DNA of 64,000 bases from assembly GCF_022662375.1 (NCBI RefSeq), contig NZ_JAKNQL010000003.1, positions 186,001 through 250,000 on the forward strand. Direction: 5' to 3'. The position numbers and the translations under genes were made by a program. This stretch comes from Pseudomonas sp. CROZ-RG-20F-R04-15. GTDB lineage: Bacteria; Pseudomonadota; Gammaproteobacteria; Pseudomonadales; Pseudomonadaceae. This document shows positions 52,673 through 60,490 of this stretch, in pieces. A model generated the notes under the pieces. The model was not told the DNA's origin, ran no database searches, and saw nothing but the letters and a program-made list of their open reading frames with translations. How positions within the stretch are numbered: the first letter of the stretch is position 1; each line of letters opens with the position of its first letter.

Positions 52673-53104
52673 CTACAGGTGCGTGTCCACCGGCGCGACG
52701 ATCTCTACTTTGATCTTGTCCGGATCCTCACAATAGAGGGCGTAGTGCTCCGGGCCGCCGGCGTACGGATAGGCGCTCTCGTAGAGAAGACGAAAACCGG
52801 ACGTTCGCAGCCAACCCGCCATTTCATCCACTTGCGCCTGTGAACCCGCCTGAAACGCGAGATGATTCAAGCCCACGCCCCGGAGGTTGAAGCCCTGTTG
52901 CAGATCGCTTGCCTGAACGAACACCAGGTAGGTGCCGTTGAGAATAAAGCTGCGCCCGGCGGGCCAGTTTTGATGCTGCGTATAACCCAGCATCAAGAGC
53001 AACGGCTGCCAAAAACGCAGCGAGACTTCCAGCGATGAGACATTGATTTCAACGTGATGAAGCATGCCGGTTTTGGGTGTACTGCCCAGATCGCTATTGG
53101 TCAT
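52673..53104 (-). CDS. VOC family (glyoxalase-like) protein
   Basis: A 143-residue protein of the vicinal oxygen chelate fold: GMLHHVEINVSSLEVSLRFWQPLL at the N-terminus, VGLNHLAFQAGSQAQVDEM in the middle and YALYCEDPDKIKVEIV at the end. Metal ligands His and Glu are in place. The start ATG overlaps the end of the acetyltransferase gene (ATGACCAATAG), so both are co-translated. The substrate is unknown; resistance or dioxygenase-type roles are possible. Confidence 0.9.
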   Translation of the reverse strand: MTNSDLGSTPKTGMLHHVEINVSSLEVSLRFWQPLLLMLGYTQHQNWPAGRSFILNGTYLVFVQASDLQQGFNLRGVGLNHLAFQAGSQAQVDEMAGWLRTSGFRLLYESAYPYAGGPEHYALYCEDPDKIKVEIVAPVDTHL

Positions 53105-53546
53105 CGGCGGCATTTCCTTGGGTTGCGCCAAGGGTTTTCAACAGCGTATGACGACTCCACGGGCCGCAGTACTCAGGCACGTGCGCGATCAATCGGTAGC
53201 CGCAGCGGGTGTACCAACGGGCGACGTCGTCATCCAGCGTTTCGATCAACGCATCCACGCACGCCCTTTCAACCGCTAACGCCTCAAGCTTGTGCAACAC
53301 CTGAGTACCCAGCCCGGTTCCGCGCCACTGCGCGTCGATCCACAGGTAATTGACAAACAGGCGCCGGAATTCGGTTCTGCCGGTAGCGCCGCCGATCAGT
53401 GTTCCATCCTCCATCAGCGCACAGGCGATGGCTTCCGCGTGCCCGCCGCGAGCCTCAGACAAGGCTCGGCCATGCCGTAAGACGCCGTCTCTGATGGCCT
53501 TCAAGATGTCCGCATTGATGTCGCGAACGGTAAGCCATTCCCTCAT
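53094..53546 (-). CDS. GNAT family N-acetyltransferase
   Basis: A 150-residue protein with the acetyl-CoA motif QWRGTGLGTQVLHKLEALA (R-x-x-G-x-G) and LWIDAQWRG strand. The C-terminal WYTRCGYRLIAHVPEYCGPWS matches acetyltransferases of the GNAT class. It overlaps the following VOC gene by 11 bp. Target unknown. Confidence 0.9.
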   Translation of the reverse strand: MREWLTVRDINADILKAIRDGVLRHGRALSEARGGHAEAIACALMEDGTLIGGATGRTEFRRLFVNYLWIDAQWRGTGLGTQVLHKLEALAVERACVDALIETLDDDVARWYTRCGYRLIAHVPEYCGPWSRHTLLKTLGATQGNAADDQ

Positions 53547-53620
53547 TGCTGCTCTCCATTGCCAAAGGCCTTGGCGCTACTCAAGCAAAAGCGGCGCCAA
53601 CAGCAGCACAGCCAAAAAGA

Positions 53621-54526
53621 TTAACGGATGCCGGCCCGCGATCTGCCCAGCAACAACCCCTGCTCCGCCTCACACAACCCCACCACATAATCCCAGACCA
53701 CCCGCAGTCGCACCGAGTTGTGCAACTCGCGCCGCGTGCTGATCCAGTAGCTGCGTTCGATGCTTTCATCCGGCAGTAATGGGACAAGGTCATGGTCAGA
53801 TGACGCCATGTAGCACGGTAAAACCGCAATCCCCAACCCTGACCGAGCGGCCTCCTGCTGGGCGATAACGCTGGTGCTATGGAACACAACCCGAGGGCTG
53901 CGACAGAAGCTGTTGAGAAACATCAATTCCTGACTGAACAGCAAATCATCGACGTAACCGATCCACGCATGCCGCCCAAGGTCTTCGCGACTGTGCAATG
54001 GCGGGGCTTTATCGAGATAGCGTTGGCTGGCGTACAACGCCAAGCGATAGTCCGTGAGCTTGCGCGTGACGAGCATGTCCGCCGCCGGGCGCTCCAGGTG
54101 AATGCTGATTTCCGCTTCACGGTTGAGGATGCTGACAAAGCGCGGCACCGCGACCAGTTCCACTTCCAATCCCGGATAGCGTTCGAACAAGCCGATCATG
54201 CGACTGGCGAGAAACTTGATGCCCAGCCCTTCGGTGACGCCGACACGAATCTTGCCCAGTGGCGCGGTGGATTGGGTGATCTCTTCCTGTGCCAACAACG
54301 CCACGTTTTCCATCGCTTCGGCATGTTTAAGCAGCGCCTCCCCCGCCGGGGTCATTTCGTAGCCTTGCGCATGCTGGACGAACAGCGCGGTGCCGAGGCT
54401 TTTTTCGATGGCTTCGATATGGCGGGCGACAGTGGCGTGGGTGGTGTTGAGACGGCGGGCGGCGGTGAGCAGGCGGCCGCTGCGTTGCAGTTCGAGAAAA
54501 AACCGCAGGTCGTTCCAGTCGAACAT
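53621..54526 (-). CDS. LysR family transcriptional regulator
   Basis: A 301-residue protein with an N-terminal LysR helix-turn-helix (DLRFFLELQRSGRLLTAARR, TTHATVARHIEAIEKSLGTALF) and a C-terminal effector-binding domain. ATG 54526 fits the conserved N-terminus MFDWNDLRFF; the earlier ATG at 54643 has no support. It is divergent from the GMC oxidoreductase gene across 133 bp, so it probably regulates that gene and the transporter behind it in response to an alcohol or related compound. Confidence 0.93.
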   Translation of the reverse strand: MFDWNDLRFFLELQRSGRLLTAARRLNTTHATVARHIEAIEKSLGTALFVQHAQGYEMTPAGEALLKHAEAMENVALLAQEEITQSTAPLGKIRVGVTEGLGIKFLASRMIGLFERYPGLEVELVAVPRFVSILNREAEISIHLERPAADMLVTRKLTDYRLALYASQRYLDKAPPLHSREDLGRHAWIGYVDDLLFSQELMFLNSFCRSPRVVFHSTSVIAQQEAARSGLGIAVLPCYMASSDHDLVPLLPDESIERSYWISTRRELHNSVRLRVVWDYVVGLCEAEQGLLLGRSRAGIR

Positions 54527-54659
54527 GGCGTGTCCTTGTCGGCTATGGTCAATGCAGGCTGTTTGAAAACGCACAGCGGCTGCGCAAAAACTAACATTCT
54601 TTTGACGAAAGCTAACAACTAGAGTGTCCGACAATAAAAACAAAAAGCGAGGTCAGGGA

Positions 54660-56321
54660 ATGCAGACTTCCCTCGATGAATACGACTACATCGTGGTCGG
54701 CGCCGGCCCTGCCGGGTGCCTGCTGGCCAATCGACTGTCGGCAGATCCGCAGCAACGCGTGCTGCTGCTCGAAGCCGGCGGGCGCGACAACTATGCGTGG
54801 ATTCACATTCCTGTCGGTTACCTGTTCTGCATCGGTAACCCGCGCACCGACTGGTGCTTCAAGACCGAAGAACAACCGGGCCTCAACGGCCGCGCCTTGA
54901 GCTATCCGCGCGGCAAAGTGTTGGGCGGTTGTTCGTCCATCAACGGCATGATCTACATGCGCGGCCAGGCCAACGATTACGATGGCTGGGCGGCCGAGGG
55001 CAATCCGGGCTGGGCCTGGAACGATGTGCTGCCACTGTTCAAACAAAGCGAAAACCACTTTGCCGGGGATGCTGAATTTCACGGTGACAAGGGTGAATGG
55101 CGCGTTGAACAACAACGACTGTCGTGGCCGATTCTGGATGCCTTTCGCAGTGCTGCCGAACAGAGCGGCATCGCCAGCATCGACGACTTCAATCAGGGCG
55201 ACAACGAGGGTTGCGGCTACTTCCAGGTCAATCAGAAATCCGGCGTGCGCTGGAACGCGGCGAAGGCGTTTTTGAAACCGGTGCGTGACCGGGCGAATCT
55301 GACGGTGCTGACCGGGGTTGAGGTGGATCGTGTCTTGCTGGAGGACGGTCGCGCCTCAAGAGTCAGCGCGCGTCATGAAGGTCAGGTCAAACAGTTCAAG
55401 GCGCGTAAAGAGATCGTGTTGTGCGCCGGCTCGGTCGGTTCGCCGAGCATTCTGCAACGCTCCGGGATTGGCCCACGGCCGCTGCTCGAACGCTTGGGCA
55501 TCGGCGTGATTCATGAGCTGCCGGGCGTCGGCGGCAACCTGCAGGATCACCTGCAACTGCGCCTGATCTACAAACTGGAAAACGCCCGAACCCTGAACCA
55601 GATCGCCGGCAGCGTGTGGGGCAAGATGGGCATGGGCCTGCGCTATCTGTATGACCGTAGCGGGCCGCTGTCGATGGCGCCGAGTCAGTTGGGCGCGTTT
55701 GCGCGTTCGGGGCCGGAACAGACTTCGGCGAATCTGGAATATCACGTGCAACCGTTGTCGCTGGAGCGCTTTGGCGAGCCGTTGCACAGTTTCCCGGCGT
55801 TCACCGCTTCGGTGTGCGATCTGCGTCCGCAAAGTCGTGGGCGCATCGATATTCGTTCGGCTGATCCACAGGAAGCGCCGTTGATTCAGCCCAACTATTT
55901 GAGCCATCCCGAAGACCTGCGCGTGGCGGCGGACGCGATTCGACTGACCCGCCGTATCGTCAGCGCCCCTGCCCTGCAAGCGTTCAAACCGGTCGAGTAT
56001 CTGCCCGGCGCCAGTCTGCAAAGTGAAGAACAATTGCAGGAAGCCGCGGCGAAGATCGGCACGACGATTTTCCACCCGGTCGGTACTTGCCGCATGGGTA
56101 ATGACGCTGAGGCGGTGGTCGACGCACAGCTGCGCGTCCATGGCGTGCCCGGCTTGCGCATTGCCGATGCGTCGATCATGCCGCGCATCACCTCGGGCAA
56201 CACCTGTTCGCCTACGCTGATGATTGCCGAGAAGGCTGCTCAACTGATCCTGGCGGGACCTGTACACAGTCCAAATGTGGGAGCGAGCCTGCTCGCGAAT
56301 GCGGTAGCACATTCAACATAA
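54660..56321 (+). CDS. GMC family oxidoreductase (choline/alcohol dehydrogenase-like)
   Basis: A 553-residue flavoprotein with GAGPAG FAD motif (14-19), GGCSSINGMIYMRG, the second GMC signature GSVGSPSILQRSGIG, and the catalytic histidine H472 in FHPVGTCRMG. It should oxidise an alcohol with transfer of electrons to an acceptor. Its last about 17 codons (SPNVGASLLANAVAHST) are supplied by a REP element after the family's normal end. It lies between its likely LysR regulator and an MFS transporter. GAGG-x-CAGGGA precedes ATG 54660. Confidence 0.93.
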   Translation: MQTSLDEYDYIVVGAGPAGCLLANRLSADPQQRVLLLEAGGRDNYAWIHIPVGYLFCIGNPRTDWCFKTEEQPGLNGRALSYPRGKVLGGCSSINGMIYMRGQANDYDGWAAEGNPGWAWNDVLPLFKQSENHFAGDAEFHGDKGEWRVEQQRLSWPILDAFRSAAEQSGIASIDDFNQGDNEGCGYFQVNQKSGVRWNAAKAFLKPVRDRANLTVLTGVEVDRVLLEDGRASRVSARHEGQVKQFKARKEIVLCAGSVGSPSILQRSGIGPRPLLERLGIGVIHELPGVGGNLQDHLQLRLIYKLENARTLNQIAGSVWGKMGMGLRYLYDRSGPLSMAPSQLGAFARSGPEQTSANLEYHVQPLSLERFGEPLHSFPAFTASVCDLRPQSRGRIDIRSADPQEAPLIQPNYLSHPEDLRVAADAIRLTRRIVSAPALQAFKPVEYLPGASLQSEEQLQEAAAKIGTTIFHPVGTCRMGNDAEAVVDAQLRVHGVPGLRIADASIMPRITSGNTCSPTLMIAEKAAQLILAGPVHSPNVGASLLANAVAHST

Positions 56322-56365
56322 ACGTTGACTGACACGACGCCTTCGCGAGCAGGCTCGCTCCCACA
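56276..56365. repeat. REP pair (inverted), left copy inside the GMC gene
   Basis: TGTGGGAGCGAGCCTGCTCG onward (56276-56299) lies within the coding sequence, and its complement (56342-56365) lies downstream. Together they bracket the stop codon. Confidence 0.93.
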
Positions 56366-56455
56366 GGAATCAACAGCACATTCAAGGCATCGCGCATCAC
56401 CCGGACACGCAACACCAGTGGAACAACAAAAACAATCACTGTGAGGGATACCGAT

Positions 56456-58078
56456 ATGTCAGAACACGTTCAGCCGCTGGACGCTGTGCGCAGCGCGGAG
56501 ACCAGCCCGGATACACGCAAAGTCATCTTCGCCTCATCACTGGGAACGGTGTTCGAGTGGTATGACTTCTTCCTCTACGGCGCCCTCGCGGCGGTGATCA
56601 GCAAGCAGTTTTTCGCCGGAGTCAACGACACCACCGCATTTATCTTTGCGCTGATGGCCTTCGCCGCAGGCTTTATCGTGCGGCCGTTCGGCGCGTTGGT
56701 ATTCGGTCGGTTAGGGGACATGATCGGGCGCAAATATACCTTTCTCGCGACGATCATTCTGATGGGCGTGGCGACGTTCTGCGTCGGTCTGCTGCCGACC
56801 TACGCCAGCATCGGCATCGCCGCGCCGATCATTCTGGTGCTACTGCGCATGCTTCAGGGCCTGGCGCTCGGCGGTGAATACGGCGGCGCTGCCACCTACG
56901 TTGCCGAGCACGCGCCAATCGGCAAACGCGGCTTCCACACCAGCTGGATTCAGTCCACTGCCACCCTCGGCCTGCTGCTGTCGCTGCTAGTGGTGCTCGG
57001 TTGCCGCTACTTCACTGGCGATCAGTTTGAAGTCTGGGGCTGGCGCATTCCGTTCCTGCTGTCGATCGTGCTGCTGGGCATTTCCACCTGGATTCGCCTG
57101 AGCCTGCACGAGTCGCCGGCGTACCTGAAAATGAAAGAGGAAGGCAAAACCTCGAAAGCGCCGATCCGTGAATCCTTCGGCAAATGGGAGAACCTCAAAG
57201 TCGTGTTGATCGCCCTGTTCAGCATCAACGCCGGCCAAGCTGTGACCTTCTATGCGGCGCAGTTCTACGTGCTGTTCTTCCTCACCCAGTTCCTGAAAAT
57301 GGACCCGGCGGTGGCCAACACCTTGCTGATCATCAGCGTGGTCATCGGCGCGCCGTTCTTCATCTTTTTCGGCTGGCTGTCGGACAAGGTCGGACGCAAA
57401 CCGGTGCTGATGCTGGGCTTGCTGCTGGCCACGGCGCTGTACTTCCCGATCTTCAAATCCCTTGCGCACTACGCCAACCCGGCGATCGATCAGGCCAGCC
57501 GTCAGGCGCCAATCACGGTGCTGGCGGATCCGGCGACCTGCACCTTCCAGTTCGATCCGGTCGGTAAAGCTAAATTCGACAGCCCGTGCGACAAGGTCAA
57601 AACCTTCCTGGTCAAACAAGGCCTGCCCTACTCCAGCGCCGCTGCGCCTGCTGGCAGCGCCGTGCAAGTGAGCGTCGGCGACGTCAAACTCGATGGCTTC
57701 GATGAGGCCGCCCTGCGCGGCGCGATCACCCTCGCCGGCTACCCGCAACAGGCCGATCTGCAGCAGATCAACAAGCCAATGATCGTCGCCCTGATCGTGG
57801 CGCTGATCATCATCTCGGCCATGTGCTACGGCCCACTGGCAGCGCTGATGGTCGAACTGTTCCCGACGCGCATTCGCTACACCTCGATGTCGCTGCCATA
57901 TCACATCGGCAACGGCTGGTTTGGCGGATTTCTGCCAACGGTGTCGTTTGCGTTGGTGGTGTACACCGGGGACATCTTTTATGGGCTGTGGTATCCGGTG
58001 TTGATCACCGGGGTCAGCCTGGTGGTGGGGATGATCTGTTTGCGTGAGACGAAGAATATCGATCTCGACAAGAACTGA
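56456..58078 (+). CDS. MFS transporter, metabolite:H+ symporter type
   Basis: A 540-residue inner-membrane protein with twelve helices. GTVFEWYDFFLYG near residue 25, GRLGDMIGRKYTF and LSDKVGRKPVLM are the family loop motifs, and RIPFLLS and LHESPAY follow as in metabolite:H+ symporters. An unusually long hydrophilic insertion (about 345-440, between helices VIII and X) contains a two-Cys segment (ATCTFQFDP, DSPCDKV). It probably imports an organic acid or the substrate of the neighbouring GMC enzyme. GAGGGA precedes ATG 56456. Confidence 0.92.
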   Translation: MSEHVQPLDAVRSAETSPDTRKVIFASSLGTVFEWYDFFLYGALAAVISKQFFAGVNDTTAFIFALMAFAAGFIVRPFGALVFGRLGDMIGRKYTFLATIILMGVATFCVGLLPTYASIGIAAPIILVLLRMLQGLALGGEYGGAATYVAEHAPIGKRGFHTSWIQSTATLGLLLSLLVVLGCRYFTGDQFEVWGWRIPFLLSIVLLGISTWIRLSLHESPAYLKMKEEGKTSKAPIRESFGKWENLKVVLIALFSINAGQAVTFYAAQFYVLFFLTQFLKMDPAVANTLLIISVVIGAPFFIFFGWLSDKVGRKPVLMLGLLLATALYFPIFKSLAHYANPAIDQASRQAPITVLADPATCTFQFDPVGKAKFDSPCDKVKTFLVKQGLPYSSAAAPAGSAVQVSVGDVKLDGFDEAALRGAITLAGYPQQADLQQINKPMIVALIVALIIISAMCYGPLAALMVELFPTRIRYTSMSLPYHIGNGWFGGFLPTVSFALVVYTGDIFYGLWYPVLITGVSLVVGMICLRETKNIDLDKN

Positions 58079-58100
58079 AACTCAACCAGACACATCAATC

Positions 58101-58130
58101 GGCGAGGGCTTTGACCCTCGCCGTTTTTTT
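58101..58130 (+). terminator. intrinsic terminator
   Basis: GGCGAGGG-CTTTGA-CCCTCGCC followed by GTTTTTTT. It ends the MFS gene and separates it from the convergent DUF427 gene. Confidence 0.93.
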
Positions 58131-58132
58131 GC

Positions 58133-58501
58133 TCAAGCATCAGCCTTGATCACCTCGAACTTCACCTGATCCGGATAAAACGCCACGTAGTCCTTGATCG
58201 GCCCGACCGAGATTTTCGGTTTCTCATAAGTCCACACCGCGTTCGCCCCTTCATGCCCCGGCACTTGCAGGCTGAAGTAGTTGGCGTCGCCCTTGTACGG
58301 GCAATAACTGGTGTGATCGGTGCGGGCGAAGTACTTTTCGTCGATGTCTTCGCGGGGGATGTAATAGACCGGCGGGTAGTTGGCTTCGTTGAGGATCAGT
58401 ACGTGGGACGAGGCGGCGACCTGGATGCCGTGGAATTTCACCAGCAGACAGCCGGGAAGTTGTTCGAGGGTGATGACGGGACTGGGGCCGGAGGTTTTCA
58501 T
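58133..58501 (-). CDS. DUF427 family protein
   Basis: A 122-residue protein that matches DUF427: HVLILNEANYPPVYYIPREDIDEKYF, TSYCPYKGDANYFSL and DYVAFYPDQVKFEV (in parts). The fold is an all-beta single domain. GGAG lies 6 nt before the ATG. Function unknown; the family is widespread in soil bacteria. Confidence 0.92.
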   Translation of the reverse strand: MKTSGPSPVITLEQLPGCLLVKFHGIQVAASSHVLILNEANYPPVYYIPREDIDEKYFARTDHTSYCPYKGDANYFSLQVPGHEGANAVWTYEKPKISVGPIKDYVAFYPDQVKFEVIKADA

Positions 58502-58598
58502 GGGGTTCTCCTGGATACGGCGAAGAGACCGGTTCAGGTATAGCGCATTGGTTCTGGTTAGGGTGGGTTTACAGCCGAACGGCCCATCAACTTCAAAA

Positions 58599-58795
58599 GC
58601 CCCTCACCCCAGCCCTCTCCCGGAGGGAGAGGGAGCCTACGGGGGTGTCTTTCGTTCTACATCGACCTGAAATTGCGGTGTCGATTATGGATTCGGCATC
58701 GCGCTATCAGGTCGATGTATTTCTGTAGCATCCCCCAATCAGTCCCCTCTACCTCTGGGCGGTCCGACGTTTCGGGAGGGTTAGGGTGAGGGCCG
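58599..58795. repeat. composite intergenic repeat element
   Basis: The left end has AGCCCCTCACCCCAGCCCTC, then the complementary GGAGGGAGAGGG; the right end carries GGGAGGGTTAGGGTGAGGG, an inverted relative. Inside, TACATCGACCTGA (58658-58670) and TCAGGTCGATGTA (58707-58719) form a perfect 13-bp inverted repeat. Another copy of the left end occurs at 63917-63955. Confidence 0.75.
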
Positions 58796-58806
58796 CTCTT
58801 CAGGCA

Positions 58807-60213
58807 TCACGCAACGATATCAGTCGCCACCGCTTGCCCCACCACACCCACAGCAAAATCCACCAAACCCTGCCCCGTCAGGTCAACCATCAGGCTGGTC
58901 TGATTGGTTTGCGCAAAGTAAGTCAGGATCGCATCGCCCGCATGCCCGGTGAAACCGCTGACGAAGTTCAGCGAAGCCGCACCCGTTGCAAACCCGGCAA
59001 TCCCCGACAGGTCGATCTTGTCCAGGCCGCTGGTGAAATCCATGATCCAGTCCGGCGCGGTCATGGTCGAATCGCTGGCGGCACCGAACACGAAGGTGTC
59101 TGCGCCTGCACCGCCCCACAAGGTATCGCCACCGCCACCACCGTAAATGATGTCATTACCGGCACCGCCGAACAGATCGTTGGCGGCCGCATTGCCGATC
59201 AGCAGGTCATTGCCCGAACCACCCACCGCGTTCTCCACGGTCACACCGTGAGCGATGGACACGTTACCGACGAGGCCACCGACGTCGGAGAACGAACCTT
59301 CATTGAGGTTGATCTTCTGGTTCTGGCTGAAGCCGGAGAAATCCAGGGTGTCATTACCGCCGCCATCCCACACCGAGAAAACCACTTTGGAGGACGCCGA
59401 GGTGGCGCTGTAAAAGTCGCGTTCGGCGTTGGAGTTGAAACCGTAGGTGGTGTCATCGGCGCGGGTCGCGTAGTTGGCGCCATACAGTTTTTGCACCGCA
59501 ACGATATCGTCCAGCAATGGCGCCGAAGCGTACGCGCCGCTGCCGTCCTTGCTGAAGTTCTGATCGGTGTTGGCTTCGCTCCAGTAGCTCATCAGGCTGT
59601 AGCCACGGGTATCTTCGGCGTACTTGGCATCGTTGTAGGTCGGGTTGCCGTTTCCGGCGTTGTACGCGCCCGGGTGCGACAGGCCGAGGGTGTGGCCGAT
59701 CTCGTGGGTCAGGGTCTGGCGCCCGTAGTTGTTGGTGTCCGGGGTCTTGTTGACCTGATATTGATCGTTGATCAAGTACCACGACTGGCCGTCATAGCTG
59801 CCGCCGCTCGGCAGATAAGCGAACGCTGCGCCACCGGTGCTGACGTCGTAGTTACCGAAGGTCATGTGACCATCGCCACCCTTGCCTTCAGTGAAAGTGA
59901 CGTTGGCGACATCGGCCCAGGATTGCATGGCCAGCACGGCCTGGGCCTTTTGCTGGGCGCTGAACTCGCTGAAGTTGCCCAGTTTGACGTTGTAGTTCGC
60001 TGGTTTCTCGGTCAGGAAGGTGTAACTGAGGCCGATCTTGCCGTCAGCGTTCTTGTCGCCCCACAACAGGCCTTTGCGCAGGATTTCATCCGCAGCCTGG
60101 TCGGCAGTGAATGAGGGTTTGCCGTTGACCAGCCCGACGCCACGGTCATATAGATGGCTGAAGGTATTGATTTCGTCGAAGGCGCTGCTGGTTTTCGATT
60201 TGGCTTGAGCCAT
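58807..60213 (-). CDS. serralysin-type secreted metalloprotease (AprA-like)
   Basis: A 468-residue RTX metalloprotease. The zinc site is [11 protein letters not shown] at 170-180 and the Met-turn SLMSY at 206-210. Calcium-binding glycine-rich repeats ([41 protein letters not shown]) lie at about 330-375. The uncleaved C-terminus is the type I secretion signal (ends ATDIVA). It digests extracellular protein. No inhibitor (aprI) or secretion genes (aprDEF) are nearby, so it is an orphan that must use a secretion system encoded elsewhere. Confidence 0.95.
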   Translation of the reverse strand: MAQAKSKTSSAFDEINTFSHLYDRGVGLVNGKPSFTADQAADEILRKGLLWGDKNADGKIGLSYTFLTEKPANYNVKLGNFSEFSAQQKAQAVLAMQSWADVANVTFTEGKGGDGHMTFGNYDVSTGGAAFAYLPSGGSYDGQSWYLINDQYQVNKTPDTNNYGRQTLTHEIGHTLGLSHPGAYNAGNGNPTYNDAKYAEDTRGYSLMSYWSEANTDQNFSKDGSGAYASAPLLDDIVAVQKLYGANYATRADDTTYGFNSNAERDFYSATSASSKVVFSVWDGGGNDTLDFSGFSQNQKINLNEGSFSDVGGLVGNVSIAHGVTVENAVGGSGNDLLIGNAAANDLFGGAGNDIIYGGGGGDTLWGGAGADTFVFGAASDSTMTAPDWIMDFTSGLDKIDLSGIAGFATGAASLNFVSGFTGHAGDAILTYFAQTNQTSLMVDLTGQGLVDFAVGVVGQAVATDIVA

Positions 60214-60396
60214 GGTGGACTTCCTTGTTTCTGAGTAGTCAGTGTCGACAGACCACGGCGATCTTCTGGCGAGATCGTCCTGTCACTCGCATGTTTGCAT
60301 CGGCGAAAAACCTGACACAGGCGCAAACCGGGCGCTAATCAATTTCTCGATAGCCCTGCCTGCGTCCCTGTATTACCCGTCACCTGCTGCAATGCT
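60214..60396. other. spacer between serralysin gene and the LexA dyad
   Basis: The promoter region of the protease gene lies here, with CATCGGCGAAAAACCTGACAC among AT-poor sequence. No specific operator is recognised besides the LexA-type box listed next. Confidence 0.3.
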
Positions 60397-60424
60397 TTTT
60401 ATCTGTATATCCATACAGATAAAA
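60397..60424. promoter_or_regulatory. perfect LexA-type box
   Basis: CTGTATATCCATACAG (60403-60418) fits CTGT-N8-ACAG, and the flanks extend the perfect dyad to 12-bp arms (TTTTATCTGTAT/ATACAGATAAAA). The site is 73-88 bp upstream of the topoisomerase III start and also upstream of the divergent protease gene. Confidence 0.75.
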
Positions 60425-60490
60425 GTTGCCCCTGACGGCAAGTCCGGCCATTCTGTGCACCTGTTCCGACCTTGATCGACGATGGTGGTT

